The notes under the pieces: model-generated
Database searches by the model: none
Seen by the model: the letters and a program-made list of their open reading frames with translations, nothing else
Told to the model about the DNA's origin: nothing
Assembly (NCBI GenBank): GCA_943788235.1
Contig: CALSPM010000005.1
Span: forward strand, 804,944-868,943
From: an uncultured Cyclobacteriaceae bacterium
GTDB lineage: Bacteria; Bacteroidota; Bacteroidia; Cytophagales; Cyclobacteriaceae
Length of the DNA stretch: 64,000 nucleotides
Reading direction: 5' to 3'
Part shown: positions 18,859 to 28,921 of the stretch, piece after piece
Layout of the letters: each line of letters starts with the position of its first letter
How positions within the stretch are numbered: the first letter of the stretch is position 1
Made by a program: the position numbers and the translations under genes

Positions 18859-19965
18859 ATGCCAATATACAAAAGTGCTCAGTCAATCTTGCGGTTTAAA
18901 AATTCGATCAATAAAGAATTTGCCACCACATTAAACAAAAGAGTTAACGAACATTTTAAGTTATCTGGGAAAGGTAGGAATGCCAATTCAATGATGTTTG
19001 TCAAGACCGCTTTCATGTTTTGTTTACTCTTCATTCCCTATTCGTTTGTATACAGTGCAGCCAATGTGTGGGTGATGTTGGGGTGCTATTTTATTACGGG
19101 TCTTGGGGTAGCAGGCATTGGCTTATCCGTCATGCATGACGCCAATCATGGGTCTTATTCAAAAAATCCAATGGTCAATAAAATCATAGGCTATAGTTTA
19201 AATGTTATTGGAGGAAACGCGACCAATTGGAAAATACAACACAACGTATTTCATCATTCCTATACCAATATAGATACACATGATGAAGACATTCGGCCGA
19301 GATTTATCCTAAGGTTTACGCCGCATGCCGAATTAAGGTCTTTTCATAAATACCAACATATTTATGCATGGCTTTTATACGGGCTGATGTCTTTTTCATG
19401 GATAGTTTTTAAAGATTTTGCTCAATTGATAGGATATCAAAAATCGGGAATCTTAGCAAAGCATGTTTCTGTGCCTAAGGCTTGGGCTTGGTTAGTGATC
19501 AGTAAGTTGTGCTACTATGCTTATATAATAGTACTTCCGATAATATTTACTCCTTTTAGCTTTTTGGAAATATTCGCAGGATTCTTTATTATGCACTACA
19601 TAGCTGGATTGATTTTAGGATCAGTTTTCCAGCCAGCACATGTCATGGAGGTAAATGAGTACCCCATAGCCGAAGATGATCTGATCGCTGACAATTGGAT
19701 GGCTCATCAGCTCAAAACAACTTGTAATTTTGCAGGGAATAACAGAATCTTTTCATGGTTCGTAGGAGGCCTTAATTATCAAATAGAGCATCATTTATAT
19801 CCTAATATATGCCATATACATTATGCGAAATTGGCACCTATCGTTGAGCAAACAGCTAAAGAGTTTGGTATCCCTTATCATAATTATGGCTCGTTTAGAA
19901 AAGCCTTAATCAATCATAAGAAAATGTTATTTGCACTTGGTAGGCCGAAATTAGAAGTGGCATAA
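18859..19965 (+). CDS. Membrane fatty acid desaturase
   Basis: 368 residues, DesA/acyl-lipid or acyl-CoA desaturase type. All three histidine boxes are present: HDANHGSYS (93-101), HNVFHHSYTN (128-137) and QIEHHLYPN near residue 310, with four membrane-spanning stretches between them. It introduces a double bond into acyl chains, typically for membrane fluidity at low temperature, and needs an electron donor. Intact although its neighbours on both sides are broken. Confidence 0.92.
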   Translation: MPIYKSAQSILRFKNSINKEFATTLNKRVNEHFKLSGKGRNANSMMFVKTAFMFCLLFIPYSFVYSAANVWVMLGCYFITGLGVAGIGLSVMHDANHGSYSKNPMVNKIIGYSLNVIGGNATNWKIQHNVFHHSYTNIDTHDEDIRPRFILRFTPHAELRSFHKYQHIYAWLLYGLMSFSWIVFKDFAQLIGYQKSGILAKHVSVPKAWAWLVISKLCYYAYIIVLPIIFTPFSFLEIFAGFFIMHYIAGLILGSVFQPAHVMEVNEYPIAEDDLIADNWMAHQLKTTCNFAGNNRIFSWFVGGLNYQIEHHLYPNICHIHYAKLAPIVEQTAKEFGIPYHNYGSFRKALINHKKMLFALGRPKLEVA

Positions 19966-20016
19966 TAAGAAGAGTGATAAATACATTCGAACACCAATCA
20001 GTTACATGGTTTGAGA

Positions 20017-20784
20017 TTATTCAAGGGTCATTTCTTTGGTTAGTACCATTTGGTTGATGATCAAAAGAATAAAGGAGATCATGATTCCCAACGAAAAATA
20101 AGCCAGCATGGGTAGACCTTCCCAATGTCGCAGGGTAAGTGCTCAAAAAGCCCAAACTCCCACAGCAATGAAGGCTTGGTCGCGGTACCATCGAAATAAT
20201 CGTATGATAATGATTCCGGTGACAGATAAAATAAGGAGGCACCAATAAAGCTCAGAAATCCCCCACGCGTTCCATTCATAAAATTTGAGGGCCGCCGCAA
20301 TGTTGAGCACGGTAGCCAGGGTAACCCATCCAAAATAAATACTGAAGACGAAAGATTCCATCCAATAATTAATTTTGAGTCCGTCATTTTTCATAGTACG
20401 AATTTGATGATTGATTTGAATAAGTGAAAGCAGCATAATTAGAATGATAATAACTGCTATCCAAAGCCAATCATAAGAGGCGCAAACTAGCCAAAGGCCA
20501 TTTAAAATCACATTGATGCTATACCAAGTACGTAATGGATACCATTGAGGGGCCTCTTTTTTTTTGATGAACTGATATATAGGGAAAGTGATGAGGCCGG
20601 TGTATATAAGGGCCCAAATGGAAAAGGCAAATCCTTTAGGTACAATCAGAGTTCTTGTACTTGTACTGGTAATTCCTATGGGGCGGGGGCCAAAAAAGCC
20701 ATTAAGGGTCATTATATACAGTAATAGAAGTATAGTGAGGCTGATTAGTGAAATGAGGTGGGTATTTTTATGAGTTAAGATCAT
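20017..20784 (-). pseudogene. TspO/MBR-like membrane protein with an in-frame UGA
   Basis: 255 codons of a tryptophan-rich TspO-like integral membrane protein: FSIWALIYTGLITFPIYQ, LWLVCASYDWLWIA, YFGWVTLATVLNIAAAL, RDQAFIAVGVWAF. Codon 214 is TGA (20143-20145) and the same frame continues with ALTLRHWEGLPMLAYFSLGI, a further hydrophobic helix, to a TAA at 20017. No frameshift is needed, so this is a point nonsense mutation (for example TGG to TGA). The loss removes the last helix. TspO proteins bind tetrapyrroles and act in stress responses. Confidence 0.78.
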
Positions 20785-20841
20785 TTTCTTTAATAATTAA
20801 AATGAGTTAAGCGTACGGTGATATCAAGTCACCTTCGTGAG

Positions 20842-21258
20842 TTAATGCGTTAGGTAGTATAAGAGACTTGAGACAAATAATCCACTCCAAAGTAGGGTTC
20901 TTATCCAGTTTAAGCCGATCAATTGATGTATAAGAGGTAGATTAATTTCATTATTTGAGATTTTACTGTGCAGGGGTACAAAAATCAAAAAAGTCATCAT
21001 CCAAAGTGCAATAATCATTAAAAATGATCCCAAGGTAAAAATAGAAAAATTATTAAAGAGGTGTACGGTATTAACTATTAATTGTCCAATAATCAAAGGG
21101 AGTACGACATAAGTAATTTTTTGCGTATATTTTTTATGCCAAACTTTAAGATTTCCGCTCTCATAAAAAAGAAAACTTGGATAGATGATCAGTTGGACCA
21201 ACCAAATTAAAACCAATAACCCGAAGTCAAACAGTAGCCGAATTAATAGAATGCTCAT
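20842..21258 (-). CDS. Small four-helix membrane protein
   Basis: 138 residues started at the ATG whose A is the last base of the upstream TAA stop (TAATG overlap), a strong sign of translational coupling. Longer in-frame readings only run back into the upstream gene. It has four hydrophobic segments separated by ESGNLKVWHKKYTQKI and PLHSKISNNEIN. Family not recognised. Part of a minus-strand series of small membrane proteins with the DoxX-like and TspO-like genes. Confidence 0.72.
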   Translation of the reverse strand: MSILLIRLLFDFGLLVLIWLVQLIIYPSFLFYESGNLKVWHKKYTQKITYVVLPLIIGQLIVNTVHLFNNFSIFTLGSFLMIIALWMMTFLIFVPLHSKISNNEINLPLIHQLIGLNWIRTLLWSGLFVSSLLYYLTH

Positions 21259-21650
21259 TAGGTGAAACGTAAGTTTAATCTCCCCACATTCCAAGCCCAA
21301 AAAATCAATAATGGCTGAATGATGATCAACCTCAACCAACCCATCCATGTAGCCACACAGAGTCCACCGTTTACGCAAGATCCGATTTGAATGAAATAAA
21401 TATGTGAAGGGATGAAACAAATTAGTAATAGGACAATACCTAAAGCTCCTATTTTTTGATATTTAGGGAAAAGGAGGAGTAAAGAGAGCATGATTTCTAA
21501 AAGACCACTCACTATATTAATCCAATAAGGGTAGGGTAGATAATCAGGTATTAGTCCATAATAAAAATCCGCATCTATAAAGTGGTTCATTCCAGCCGAG
21601 AGGTAGAATAGGAAGCAACTGTATTTTAATATGAGATGTATTTTTATCAT
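21258..21650 (-). CDS. DoxX-like small membrane protein
   Basis: 130 residues, four membrane segments: LKYSCFLFYLSAGMNHF at the N-terminus, then INIVSGLLEIMLSLLLLFP, ALGIVLLLICFIPSHIYF and IIIQPLLIFWAW. The pattern N-H-F near the first helix and G-x-L-E in the second is that of DoxX/DUF4345-like redox-associated membrane proteins. It is the first gene of a coupled pair with the 20842-21258 gene. Confidence 0.72.
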   Translation of the reverse strand: MIKIHLILKYSCFLFYLSAGMNHFIDADFYYGLIPDYLPYPYWINIVSGLLEIMLSLLLLFPKYQKIGALGIVLLLICFIPSHIYFIQIGSCVNGGLCVATWMGWLRLIIIQPLLIFWAWNVGRLNLRFT

Positions 21651-21660
21651 AATAACCGTT

Positions 21661-22030
21661 TCAATGAGATTCTTTATAAATCATTTTCAAAATATAAAAA
21701 AAAGGAACCCATCACATGAAATCATTAGTAATTAAGGCATTTATAAACGCAAAAGGAACTTTGTCTTGAAAGTAATTAATGAAAAATCCAAGAGGCCCAA
21801 ACACTTTCCCTAATAAACCAACAAAAACAATCGGCCAATGTCTATTGGAACATAAGAGGCCAGCCAATAACCAATACCATAAACACCAATGACCATACCC
21901 ATACCTTACCACACTAGAGGGTGATTGAGCGGCTCCATGCCTACAGGTTAAAAAATTGGTTGGGACTTAATACTATCCATGAACCCCAATAGAGATTATA
22001 GAGAGCAGTTAGCTTAATCGTGATTTTCAT
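21661..22030 (-). pseudogene. Small membrane protein remnant with four lesions
   Basis: A roughly 124-codon membrane protein spread over three frames. Frame one: MKITIKLTALYNLYWGSW..SPNQFFNL from 22030. A missing base near 21943-21947 leads to GMEPLNHPLVW, a TAA (21906-21908), then GMGMVIGVYGIGYWLASYVPI. A second missing base near 21841-21846 leads to RHWPIVFVGLLGKVFGPLGFF and ITNDFM, a TGA (21712-21714), then WVPFFYIL to 21661. The intact family is a short four-helix protein common in Bacteroidota and often mislabelled as alkyl hydroperoxide reductase. Clearly dead as sequenced. Confidence 0.8.
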
Positions 22031-22135
22031 AGGGTTATTTTTTGGATGTAACCAAGGATTTAATAAAAGGCTCATAACTAGTTAGCTACCTGTATGGGCA
22101 TTTAAATAAGGAAGAGCCCACCAAACAAATAACAT

Positions 22136-22164
22136 AAAAAAAGCCTGTCAGAACTTGACAGGCT
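22136..22164 (-). terminator. Rho-independent terminator of cspA
   Basis: Nine-base perfect stem (22142-22150 with 22156-22164, AGCCTGTCA) with a five-base loop, followed on the minus strand by a T run (22136-22141). It lies 25 bases past the cspA stop. Confidence 0.88.
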
Positions 22165-22188
22165 TGCAAAGTATTTTGAGAAAACTAC

Positions 22189-22380
22189 TTAGGAAACTTT
22201 GACGTTTACTGCATTCAGACCTTTTTGGCCATCTTGCACATCGTAACTTACTTTGTCACCTTCACGAATTTCTTCTGTTAGACCTGTCTGGTGTACAAAC
22301 ACATCTTTCCCACCTTCATCAGGCGTTATAAATCCAAAACCTTTGGTGTTATTAAAAAATTTTACTGTACCGTTACTCAT
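22189..22380 (-). CDS. Cold shock protein, CspA family
   Basis: 63 residues from the ATG at 22380 ([10 protein letters not shown]), the usual family start; an in-frame extension to 22404 is not needed. One OB-fold domain with the RNA-binding motifs KGFGFI (RNP1) and VFVHQ (RNP2). It acts as an RNA chaperone. Single-gene unit with its own terminator and a -7 box match just upstream. Confidence 0.95.
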   Translation of the reverse strand: MSNGTVKFFNNTKGFGFITPDEGGKDVFVHQTGLTEEIREGDKVSYDVQDGQKGLNAVNVKVS

Positions 22381-22401
22381 AATTATTTGTATTAATTTAT
22401 A

Positions 22402-22409
22402 CAAAAATA
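22402..22409 (-). promoter_or_regulatory. Possible -7 box of cspA
   Basis: On the minus strand this reads TATTTTTG, matching TAnnTTTG, 22 bases before the cspA ATG. No convincing -33 TTG element is seen at the usual distance. Confidence 0.35.
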
Positions 22410-22850
22410 GTTATTTTAAAGCAAATGCCATAACTTTTTCTAAAAATCGTATAAAAAATCTTTTAGAAGCCTAAAAAAGTTGATTATTTGACTGATTGGG
22501 CCTATCAAAAGTCAGTTTTTTTTCTAAAAATTTCATTTTTAGATCTCTTCTTTATGTCCTCTTTTTTATCTCTATTTCAATTTTTTTTCGATAAAATAAA
22601 TATTTTATTTAAGCTCCTTGAATTGGTGTGAGATTTATTAATTTACTGATGCTAAATTAGTAATAATTTAAATCATGGTTGATTTGGTTTTTATTTTTTA
22701 CTCATTCCATAAGTTTAATAAGGAAATAGACCTCTCCATAAAAACGTCTGGTGAGGATCTTAAAGGACTTCATATAGGCTATTTTCTATCTGAATTTCAA
22801 GGAAGTTATTTGCTAGTATTTTATATGTAGTGAAGTCAAAAGTTACAATT
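22410..22850. other. AT-rich gap between cspA and the sulfatase gene
   Basis: About 440 bases without a supportable gene. It must hold the upstream parts of two divergent promoters (cspA leftwards, sulfatase rightwards). A small AT-only inverted repeat (22524-22531 with 22535-22542) is present but unlikely to matter. No full promoter was recognised for the sulfatase gene. Confidence 0.5.
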
Positions 22851-24491
22851 ATGTATTGCAGAATTAAAAAAGGCGTTTGTGCATCACTGATCATCATCCT
22901 TATGATGGGATGTGGTAGGATTGAGGTTGCTTTAAAAAAAAATTCAAGACCTAACATTATTTTCATCATGTCTGATGATCACGCATATCAAGCCATAAGT
23001 GCCTATCAGGAGAATTTAATATTAACGCCCAATATTGATCGTATCGCGCAACAAGGAATGCTTTTTAACAATGCCTGTGTTACCAATTCAATATGCGCCC
23101 CTTCAAGAGCCACCATTTTGACAGGTAAACATACACATTTGAATGGAAAAATAGACAATCGAATGCCTTTTGATACCACCAATATTACGTTCCCATTGCT
23201 TTTCCAACAAGCGGGCTATGAGACGGCCATGTTTGGAAAATTACATTTTGGAAATAATCCCATAGGGATTAATGATTTTCTGATTTTACCCGGACAGGGG
23301 AATTACATCAATCCTGATTTCATTACTCCAAAGGGAGATACGACTATAATAGGTTACGTTACTGATATTATAACGGATCTTACCCTAAATTGGCTTGACC
23401 TAAAAAGAGATCCTGAAAAGCCGTTTATGTTGATGTACTTACACAAAGCACCGCATCGACCTTGGTGGCCACGTGCTGATAAATTCAAAGAATTTAGTAA
23501 AAGACATTTTCCAGAACCCACAACCCTTTTTGATGATTATAAAGGGAGGGGTTCAGCCGCAAAGGAAGCTGAAATGAATCTTTTGTCTCACATGAAGTAT
23601 AGCCATGATGCTAAAATCAGACCCGAAACCCTAGCTGAAATGGGCGGCGTACTACCTGAGATACCGGCGATGAAATGGAACGAAGTTGATGGATTTTCTG
23701 GACCTTACAATCGTGCAAATGAAGCTCAAAAGGCTTTATATGATCCTATTATTGATTCAATTAATCTTGCGTTTAAGCAGCATTGGCCCAGCATGTCAAG
23801 GGAGGAGAAAATGCGGTGGAAATATCAAAGATACATGCAGGATTATTTAGGAACGATTTCGTCTGTCGATGACAATGTGGGTAGGTTATTAGATTATCTT
23901 GAGGAAACCGGACTGGACCAAAATACGATGATTATTTATACTTCAGACCAGGGATTTTATTTAGGAGAGCATGGTTGGTTTGATAAAAGGTTCATATATG
24001 ATGAATCTTTTAAAACCCCGCTTCTAATCCAATGGCCAGGACATATTGCCTCTGGAAGCACGAATAATGAAATGGTTCAAAACTTAGACTTTGCACAAAC
24101 TATGTTAGAGGTGGCCAATATCGAAGCGCCAGGGGATATGCAAGGAGAAAGTCTTTTGCCCTTGTTGAAAGGTGAAAATACCTGGACGCGCGAGGCCGTT
24201 TATTATCATTATTATGAGTATCCAGCCGTCCATATGGTAAAAAGGCATTATGGTATCGTCTCCAAAACCTATAAGTTGGTGCATTTTTATTATGACGTAG
24301 ATGAATGGGAGCTTTACGATAGGATGAAGGATCCATCAGAATTAAATAATGTATACGATGATCCAGCGTATGAGAGCATTGTGACCCAGTTAAAAATAGA
24401 ATTAAAAGAGATGAGAATAAAATATCAAGATTCGGAGGAATTGGATCAAAAATTCATAGAGGTCTACCAAGATAATGGTTGGATAGAATGA
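22851..24491 (+). CDS. Sulfatase (S1 family) lipoprotein
   Basis: 546 residues from the ATG at 22851; a GTG at 22830 adds seven residues but spoils the signal peptide. Lipobox LMMGC puts the acylated Cys at residue 21. The formylglycine signature CAPSRATILTG is at residues 82-92, metal ligands in IMSDDHAY (DD 42-43), then YLHKAPHRPWWPR and the late metal site YTSDQGFYLGEHGWFDK. It removes sulfate esters, probably from polysaccharide or its fragments, at the cell surface or periplasm after Cys maturation. galM follows 49 bases downstream. Confidence 0.93.
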   Translation: MYCRIKKGVCASLIIILMMGCGRIEVALKKNSRPNIIFIMSDDHAYQAISAYQENLILTPNIDRIAQQGMLFNNACVTNSICAPSRATILTGKHTHLNGKIDNRMPFDTTNITFPLLFQQAGYETAMFGKLHFGNNPIGINDFLILPGQGNYINPDFITPKGDTTIIGYVTDIITDLTLNWLDLKRDPEKPFMLMYLHKAPHRPWWPRADKFKEFSKRHFPEPTTLFDDYKGRGSAAKEAEMNLLSHMKYSHDAKIRPETLAEMGGVLPEIPAMKWNEVDGFSGPYNRANEAQKALYDPIIDSINLAFKQHWPSMSREEKMRWKYQRYMQDYLGTISSVDDNVGRLLDYLEETGLDQNTMIIYTSDQGFYLGEHGWFDKRFIYDESFKTPLLIQWPGHIASGSTNNEMVQNLDFAQTMLEVANIEAPGDMQGESLLPLLKGENTWTREAVYYHYYEYPAVHMVKRHYGIVSKTYKLVHFYYDVDEWELYDRMKDPSELNNVYDDPAYESIVTQLKIELKEMRIKYQDSEELDQKFIEVYQDNGWIE

Positions 24492-24540
24492 CTACCCTGT
24501 TTAAGTTGCTGAGATACTGAAATATTATTGATTCTAAATT

Positions 24541-25677
24541 ATGAAAAGACATTTAAGAAGCCTTTTGTTAATTTCAATTAGCTGGTGCTTTACCACGTGT
24601 TTTTTTGAGAAAAAAATGACCATGAATTTGATTTCTGCTGAGACTTTTGATACTATCATAGATGATCAAGAGGTGAAACTGTATACGCTCAAAAATAAAT
24701 GGGGGGTGACTACTCAAATCACCAATTATGGGGGCCGCGTGGTCTCCTTGTGGCTGCCCGATAAAACAGGTCATTTTGAGGATGTCGTCTTGGGGTTTAA
24801 TGATATAGCTGCCTATCAGAAATCTAAAGAAAAATATTTTGGTGCGTTGATTGGCCGGTATGGAAACCGTATTGCAAATGGGCGATTTGTATTAGAGGAC
24901 AGTACGTATCTTTTGGTAAAAAACAATGGAGAAAATCATTTGCATGGCGGAAATAAAGGCTTTGAATCCATTATTTGGAAAGTGGATTTATTTACAGAGA
25001 AGAAACTTTTTTTAAGCTATGTTTCACCACATATGGAGGAGGGTTATCCCGGGAATTTAACTGTGAGAGTTGAGTACCAACTTACAGATGACAATGAGTT
25101 AAATATTCAGTATTTTGCACAATCCGATCAAACCACCATCATCAATCTTACGCATCATTCTTTTTTTAACCTAAAAGGAGCGGGCAACGGGAATGTGAAT
25201 GATCACCTATTGGAAATTAATGCAGATTATTTTACACCCATTGATGATCAGTTGATACCTACAGGAATGATTCAAAAGGTAGTAAATACTCCTTTTGACT
25301 TTTTATCACTCACGCAAATTGGGAGTCGGATAGATGCGAAAGATGACCAGTTGACTTATGGCCACGGATATGACCATAATTACGTTTTGAATTCGTCGGA
25401 TGCAGTAGTGAGTTTTGCCGCGCGAGTGGTTGAACCCGTGTCGAAAAGAACGCTGGAAGTATATACTAACGAGCCAGGATTACAGTTCTATGGAGGTAAT
25501 TTTTTAGATGGAACGGTGAGGGGTAAAAGGGATAAAAATTATAAATATCGTGGGGCGTTTTGTTTGGAAACCCAACATTTTCCTGATAGTCCTAATAAAA
25601 TCCAATTCCCTTCAACCTCACTAGAGGCAGGGGAACCCTATTATTCTATCTGCATTTATAAGTTTGGTCTTTTGTGA
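24541..25677 (+). CDS. Aldose 1-epimerase (mutarotase), exported
   Basis: 378 residues. An N-terminal hydrophobic signal with Cys residues (LLLISISWCFTTCFF) suggests a lipoprotein or secreted form. GalM-type signs: ITNYGGRVVSLWLPD, FGALIGRYGNRIANGRF, the catalytic histidine region NLTHHSFFNL, GYDHNYVLN and the catalytic glutamate in FCLETQHFPDSPN. It interconverts alpha and beta anomers of galactose or related sugars. The export signal and the sulfatase upstream suggest it handles sugars released outside the inner membrane. Confidence 0.92.
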   Translation: MKRHLRSLLLISISWCFTTCFFEKKMTMNLISAETFDTIIDDQEVKLYTLKNKWGVTTQITNYGGRVVSLWLPDKTGHFEDVVLGFNDIAAYQKSKEKYFGALIGRYGNRIANGRFVLEDSTYLLVKNNGENHLHGGNKGFESIIWKVDLFTEKKLFLSYVSPHMEEGYPGNLTVRVEYQLTDDNELNIQYFAQSDQTTIINLTHHSFFNLKGAGNGNVNDHLLEINADYFTPIDDQLIPTGMIQKVVNTPFDFLSLTQIGSRIDAKDDQLTYGHGYDHNYVLNSSDAVVSFAARVVEPVSKRTLEVYTNEPGLQFYGGNFLDGTVRGKRDKNYKYRGAFCLETQHFPDSPNKIQFPSTSLEAGEPYYSICIYKFGLL

Positions 25678-25735
25678 GACAGCTAAAAAAAACATCTTGG
25701 CTGAACGTTTTTTTTAAAATAAAGATTAAAGTAAT

Positions 25736-28700
25736 ATGAAAATTGTTTTCTCTTTTTTGTTGATCTCTTTTTTTATGTCGATTGTAACGTCATGTATCGA
25801 ATCAAGAAAGAATAAAATATTAGTTATTTATGAGGAAAACGGACCATACAGTGCATTGAAAACTGAATGGATACGGTATATAAAAGAAAGTATTTTTGAT
25901 TTCGAGGTCCTAGATTCTGAGCGTCAAAGGTTGGGAGACTCGTTGTGGCAAAATAGAGCTTTAATTATACTTTCAGATCCTCAAAAACTCAACCCCCAAT
26001 GGCAATCAGATATTGAACGATATGTTCAAACTGGAGGTGAAATTTTGTTGCCATCTGATACTATCAATTCCTATTTTTGGCCCTGGTTGCACCAAGCGCA
26101 AATGAATAACGAGAATGGTTTCGATGGAGGGAAAATTATTTTTTTTAACGATTCAACGAACTTAAGCGCATTATTAAATGAACCCTTAGGAGCTATGAGT
26201 ATACAACCAGGTCAAGTTAAAACTAAGCAAGCTCCCAATAACAACAGATTTACGAAAATAACTTTAGATGCCGATGTGAATGAGCCCATGGAGCTTTCCG
26301 TGTTACCAGGAGGTCGTGTGTTGTTCATCGAACGAGAAGGTAATTTCAAGGTATATGATCCTGAGACGCGCAAGACCAAGCTCTTGCACACCTTTGATAT
26401 AAGTACTGAGGGAAATTATGAGGATGGGATGCTTGGCTTAACTATTGACCCAAACTATCAGGACAACAACTGGGTATATATTTATTATTCGCCAAAAGGA
26501 GGACGTCCAAGACAAAACCTTTCAAGATTTGTTTTGGCTTATCAAGACAGTCTTTTATTACAGAGTGAAAAAGTCATTCTTGAAGTGGCTGTTCAACGTG
26601 AAACTTGTTGCCATTCGGGAGGATCTATTTCCTTTGGCCCCAATGGAAATTTATTCTTGAGCACAGGTGACAATACGAGTTCCAAAGAATCAGATGGCTA
26701 TTCGCCTTTGGACGAAAGAGCAGGAAGAGCCCCATTTGATGCTCAAAAAGGATCCTCCAATACACAGGATCTCAGAGGAAAAATATTAAGAATTACCCCA
26801 ACAGCCGAAGGATCATATACGATCCCGACAGGTAATTTGTTTTCTTCGGACGGCAGCGTAGGAAGGCCAGAAATTTATGCAATGGGTTGCAGGAATCCTT
26901 TCCGCTTTTCGGTGGATCAGAAGACGGGATATATTTATTGGGGAGATGTAGGTCCTGATTCAGGAAAAGATAGCAAACTTGGGCCTCAAAGTTATGATGA
27001 ATGGAATCAAGCTAAAACTCCAGGAAATTATGGATGGCCTTATTTCGAGGCTGATAATAAAGCGTATCCAATGTTGGATTTTGCCACCAATGAATTGGGG
27101 GCACCTCAGGATCCCAATCACCCCTTGAATGAATCACCTAATAATACAGGGTTGAAAGTATTGCCCCCAGCAAGGACACCAATGATTTGGTATCCCTATG
27201 GTGTTTCGACAACCTGGCCAATGCTAGGTAAGGGATCGCGAAGTGCCATGGCAGGTCCAGTATATTACGAGCCTAATACTCCTTCCAAAACTGCTTTCCC
27301 CGATTATTATGAAGGTAAATTATTTATATATGAATGGGCTAGAAATTGGATAAAAGTGGTGTCTTTTGATGAAGACTGGCATATAACAAAAATTGAGCCT
27401 TTTTTGCCCAATGAAAAATTCAACAAACCGATAGATATGGAATTTGATGAACTTGGGAACATGTACGTATTGGAATATGGCGCCAATTACTTTGCCAATA
27501 ATATTGAAGCTAAACTTGTAAAAATCGAATATAATAGAGGAAACAGATTACCGCACGCTGTCATTCAGGCAACCGAGACTAAGGGATCAGCTCCCTTTAA
27601 AGTCGACTTCTTTGCAAGTCAATCCTATGATTATGATCTCAATGATACATTAATTTATGATTGGACTATCAGTGATGGTCGCGAAGCTAGGGGCGAGCAT
27701 ATCAGCTTGACATTTGACTCCGTTGGAATTTATGAAATTGGCTTAAAAGTAACAGATCGTAAAGGAGCAGCAGCGACCTCTTCTTTACCTATCAATGTGG
27801 GAAATGAGCCCCCAGAAATCAATTTAATTTTAGAAGGGAATCAATCTTTCTACTTCGGTGAGCGCCAACGAAATTATCAGGTTGAGGTAGCTGATTTGGA
27901 AGATGGATCCCTATCTAGCGGTACAATAGATCCACGTGAGGTAAAAATCAATTTTTCTTATCTCTCAGGTGCTCATGATCTGGCACTCCTAGGAGAAGCA
28001 TTTTATAAAAATGCGGACCTTCCAATAGCCGGGAAACAATTGATTGAGGGGAGTGATTGTAGTTCATGTCACGCGATGGAATCGGCTTCAATTGGACCAA
28101 GCTTCAATCAAATTGCTGAAAGATATGAGAAGAGCAGTGATAATATTTCTATGTTGGCTATGAAAATCATTCAAGGGGGCAATGGGAACTGGGGACATAG
28201 TTTGATGGCGGCTCATCCAGATTTATCAACCAGTGATGCTGAAAGTATGGTTGAATATATCCTTTCTGTGAAGGATAAAAATAATTTATCGAGCTTGCCA
28301 GTAGCAGGGATATTTTTGTTGGATGAGCATCAAAGTAGAACTGATAAAGGGATATATGCTATATCTGTGGGCTATGAAGATCACGGAAATGAAGTGATTC
28401 CTGCCATCGAAGCTTCTAAAATTCAGTTTTTGAGAGCTCCTTGCCTTGAGGCTGAGAATTATGATGTTTTCAAAAATGTGGAGCAGCAAAGGCCCAACGG
28501 TGGATCTTTTGCTTATGTGAGCAGTTTAAGAACATGGATCATATGTTGGGTTTGATAATATAGACTTGAGCGGAGTGGGCGAAATTGCGTTCAAAATATT
28601 GCCTATTTCTGGAGGAAAAATAGCTCTTTATCATGGCGGATTTGATAGAGAGCCTTTGGCCGAACTGTCTATTCCTAGTGCTGAGAAGGGTCCAAGTTGG

Positions 28701-28841
28701 GTTGAAGAAAACTTTGTTGAATATAATTTCACCATTGATGCAGTAAGTGACGCTTCAGAAGTCCTTTACTTTTTGTTCAGTGATGCTGATAATATGAAGG
28801 TTGATATGAACTTGGATCAAATTATTTTTAAGCAGAGATAG
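25736..28841 (+). pseudogene. Multidomain PQQ-type sugar dehydrogenase lipoprotein, frameshifted near its end
   Basis: About 1034 residues across two frames. Order: lipoprotein signal (SIVTSC, Cys 20), a degenerate ThuA-like domain (about 28-150), a soluble-glucose-dehydrogenase-type propeller (about 175-600; CHSGGSISFGPNGNLFLSTGD, ILRITP, GCRNPFRFS, NYGWP), a PKD domain (605-690), a cytochrome c domain (CSSCH at 775-779, axial Met in SLMAAHP) and a C-terminal CBM6-like module. One extra A near 28525-28531 breaks the frame; reading SSLEHGSYVGFDNIDLSGV restores it. The frame-zero product lacks most of the last module but keeps the enzyme and haem domains, so it may still work. Confidence 0.82.
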
Positions 28842-28921
28842 TTTTGTACCGTTCCAATAGGTTCTTTGTTCATTGGTATAAAATATGTATGTGATATATT
28901 AATTTATATTAATTTCACCGC

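Noticed and set aside
20143..21714. UGA read as tryptophan in this organism
   Set aside because: Both TGA codons at likely Trp positions lie in damaged genes, while clean genes (pyrR, for example) use TGA as a normal stop.
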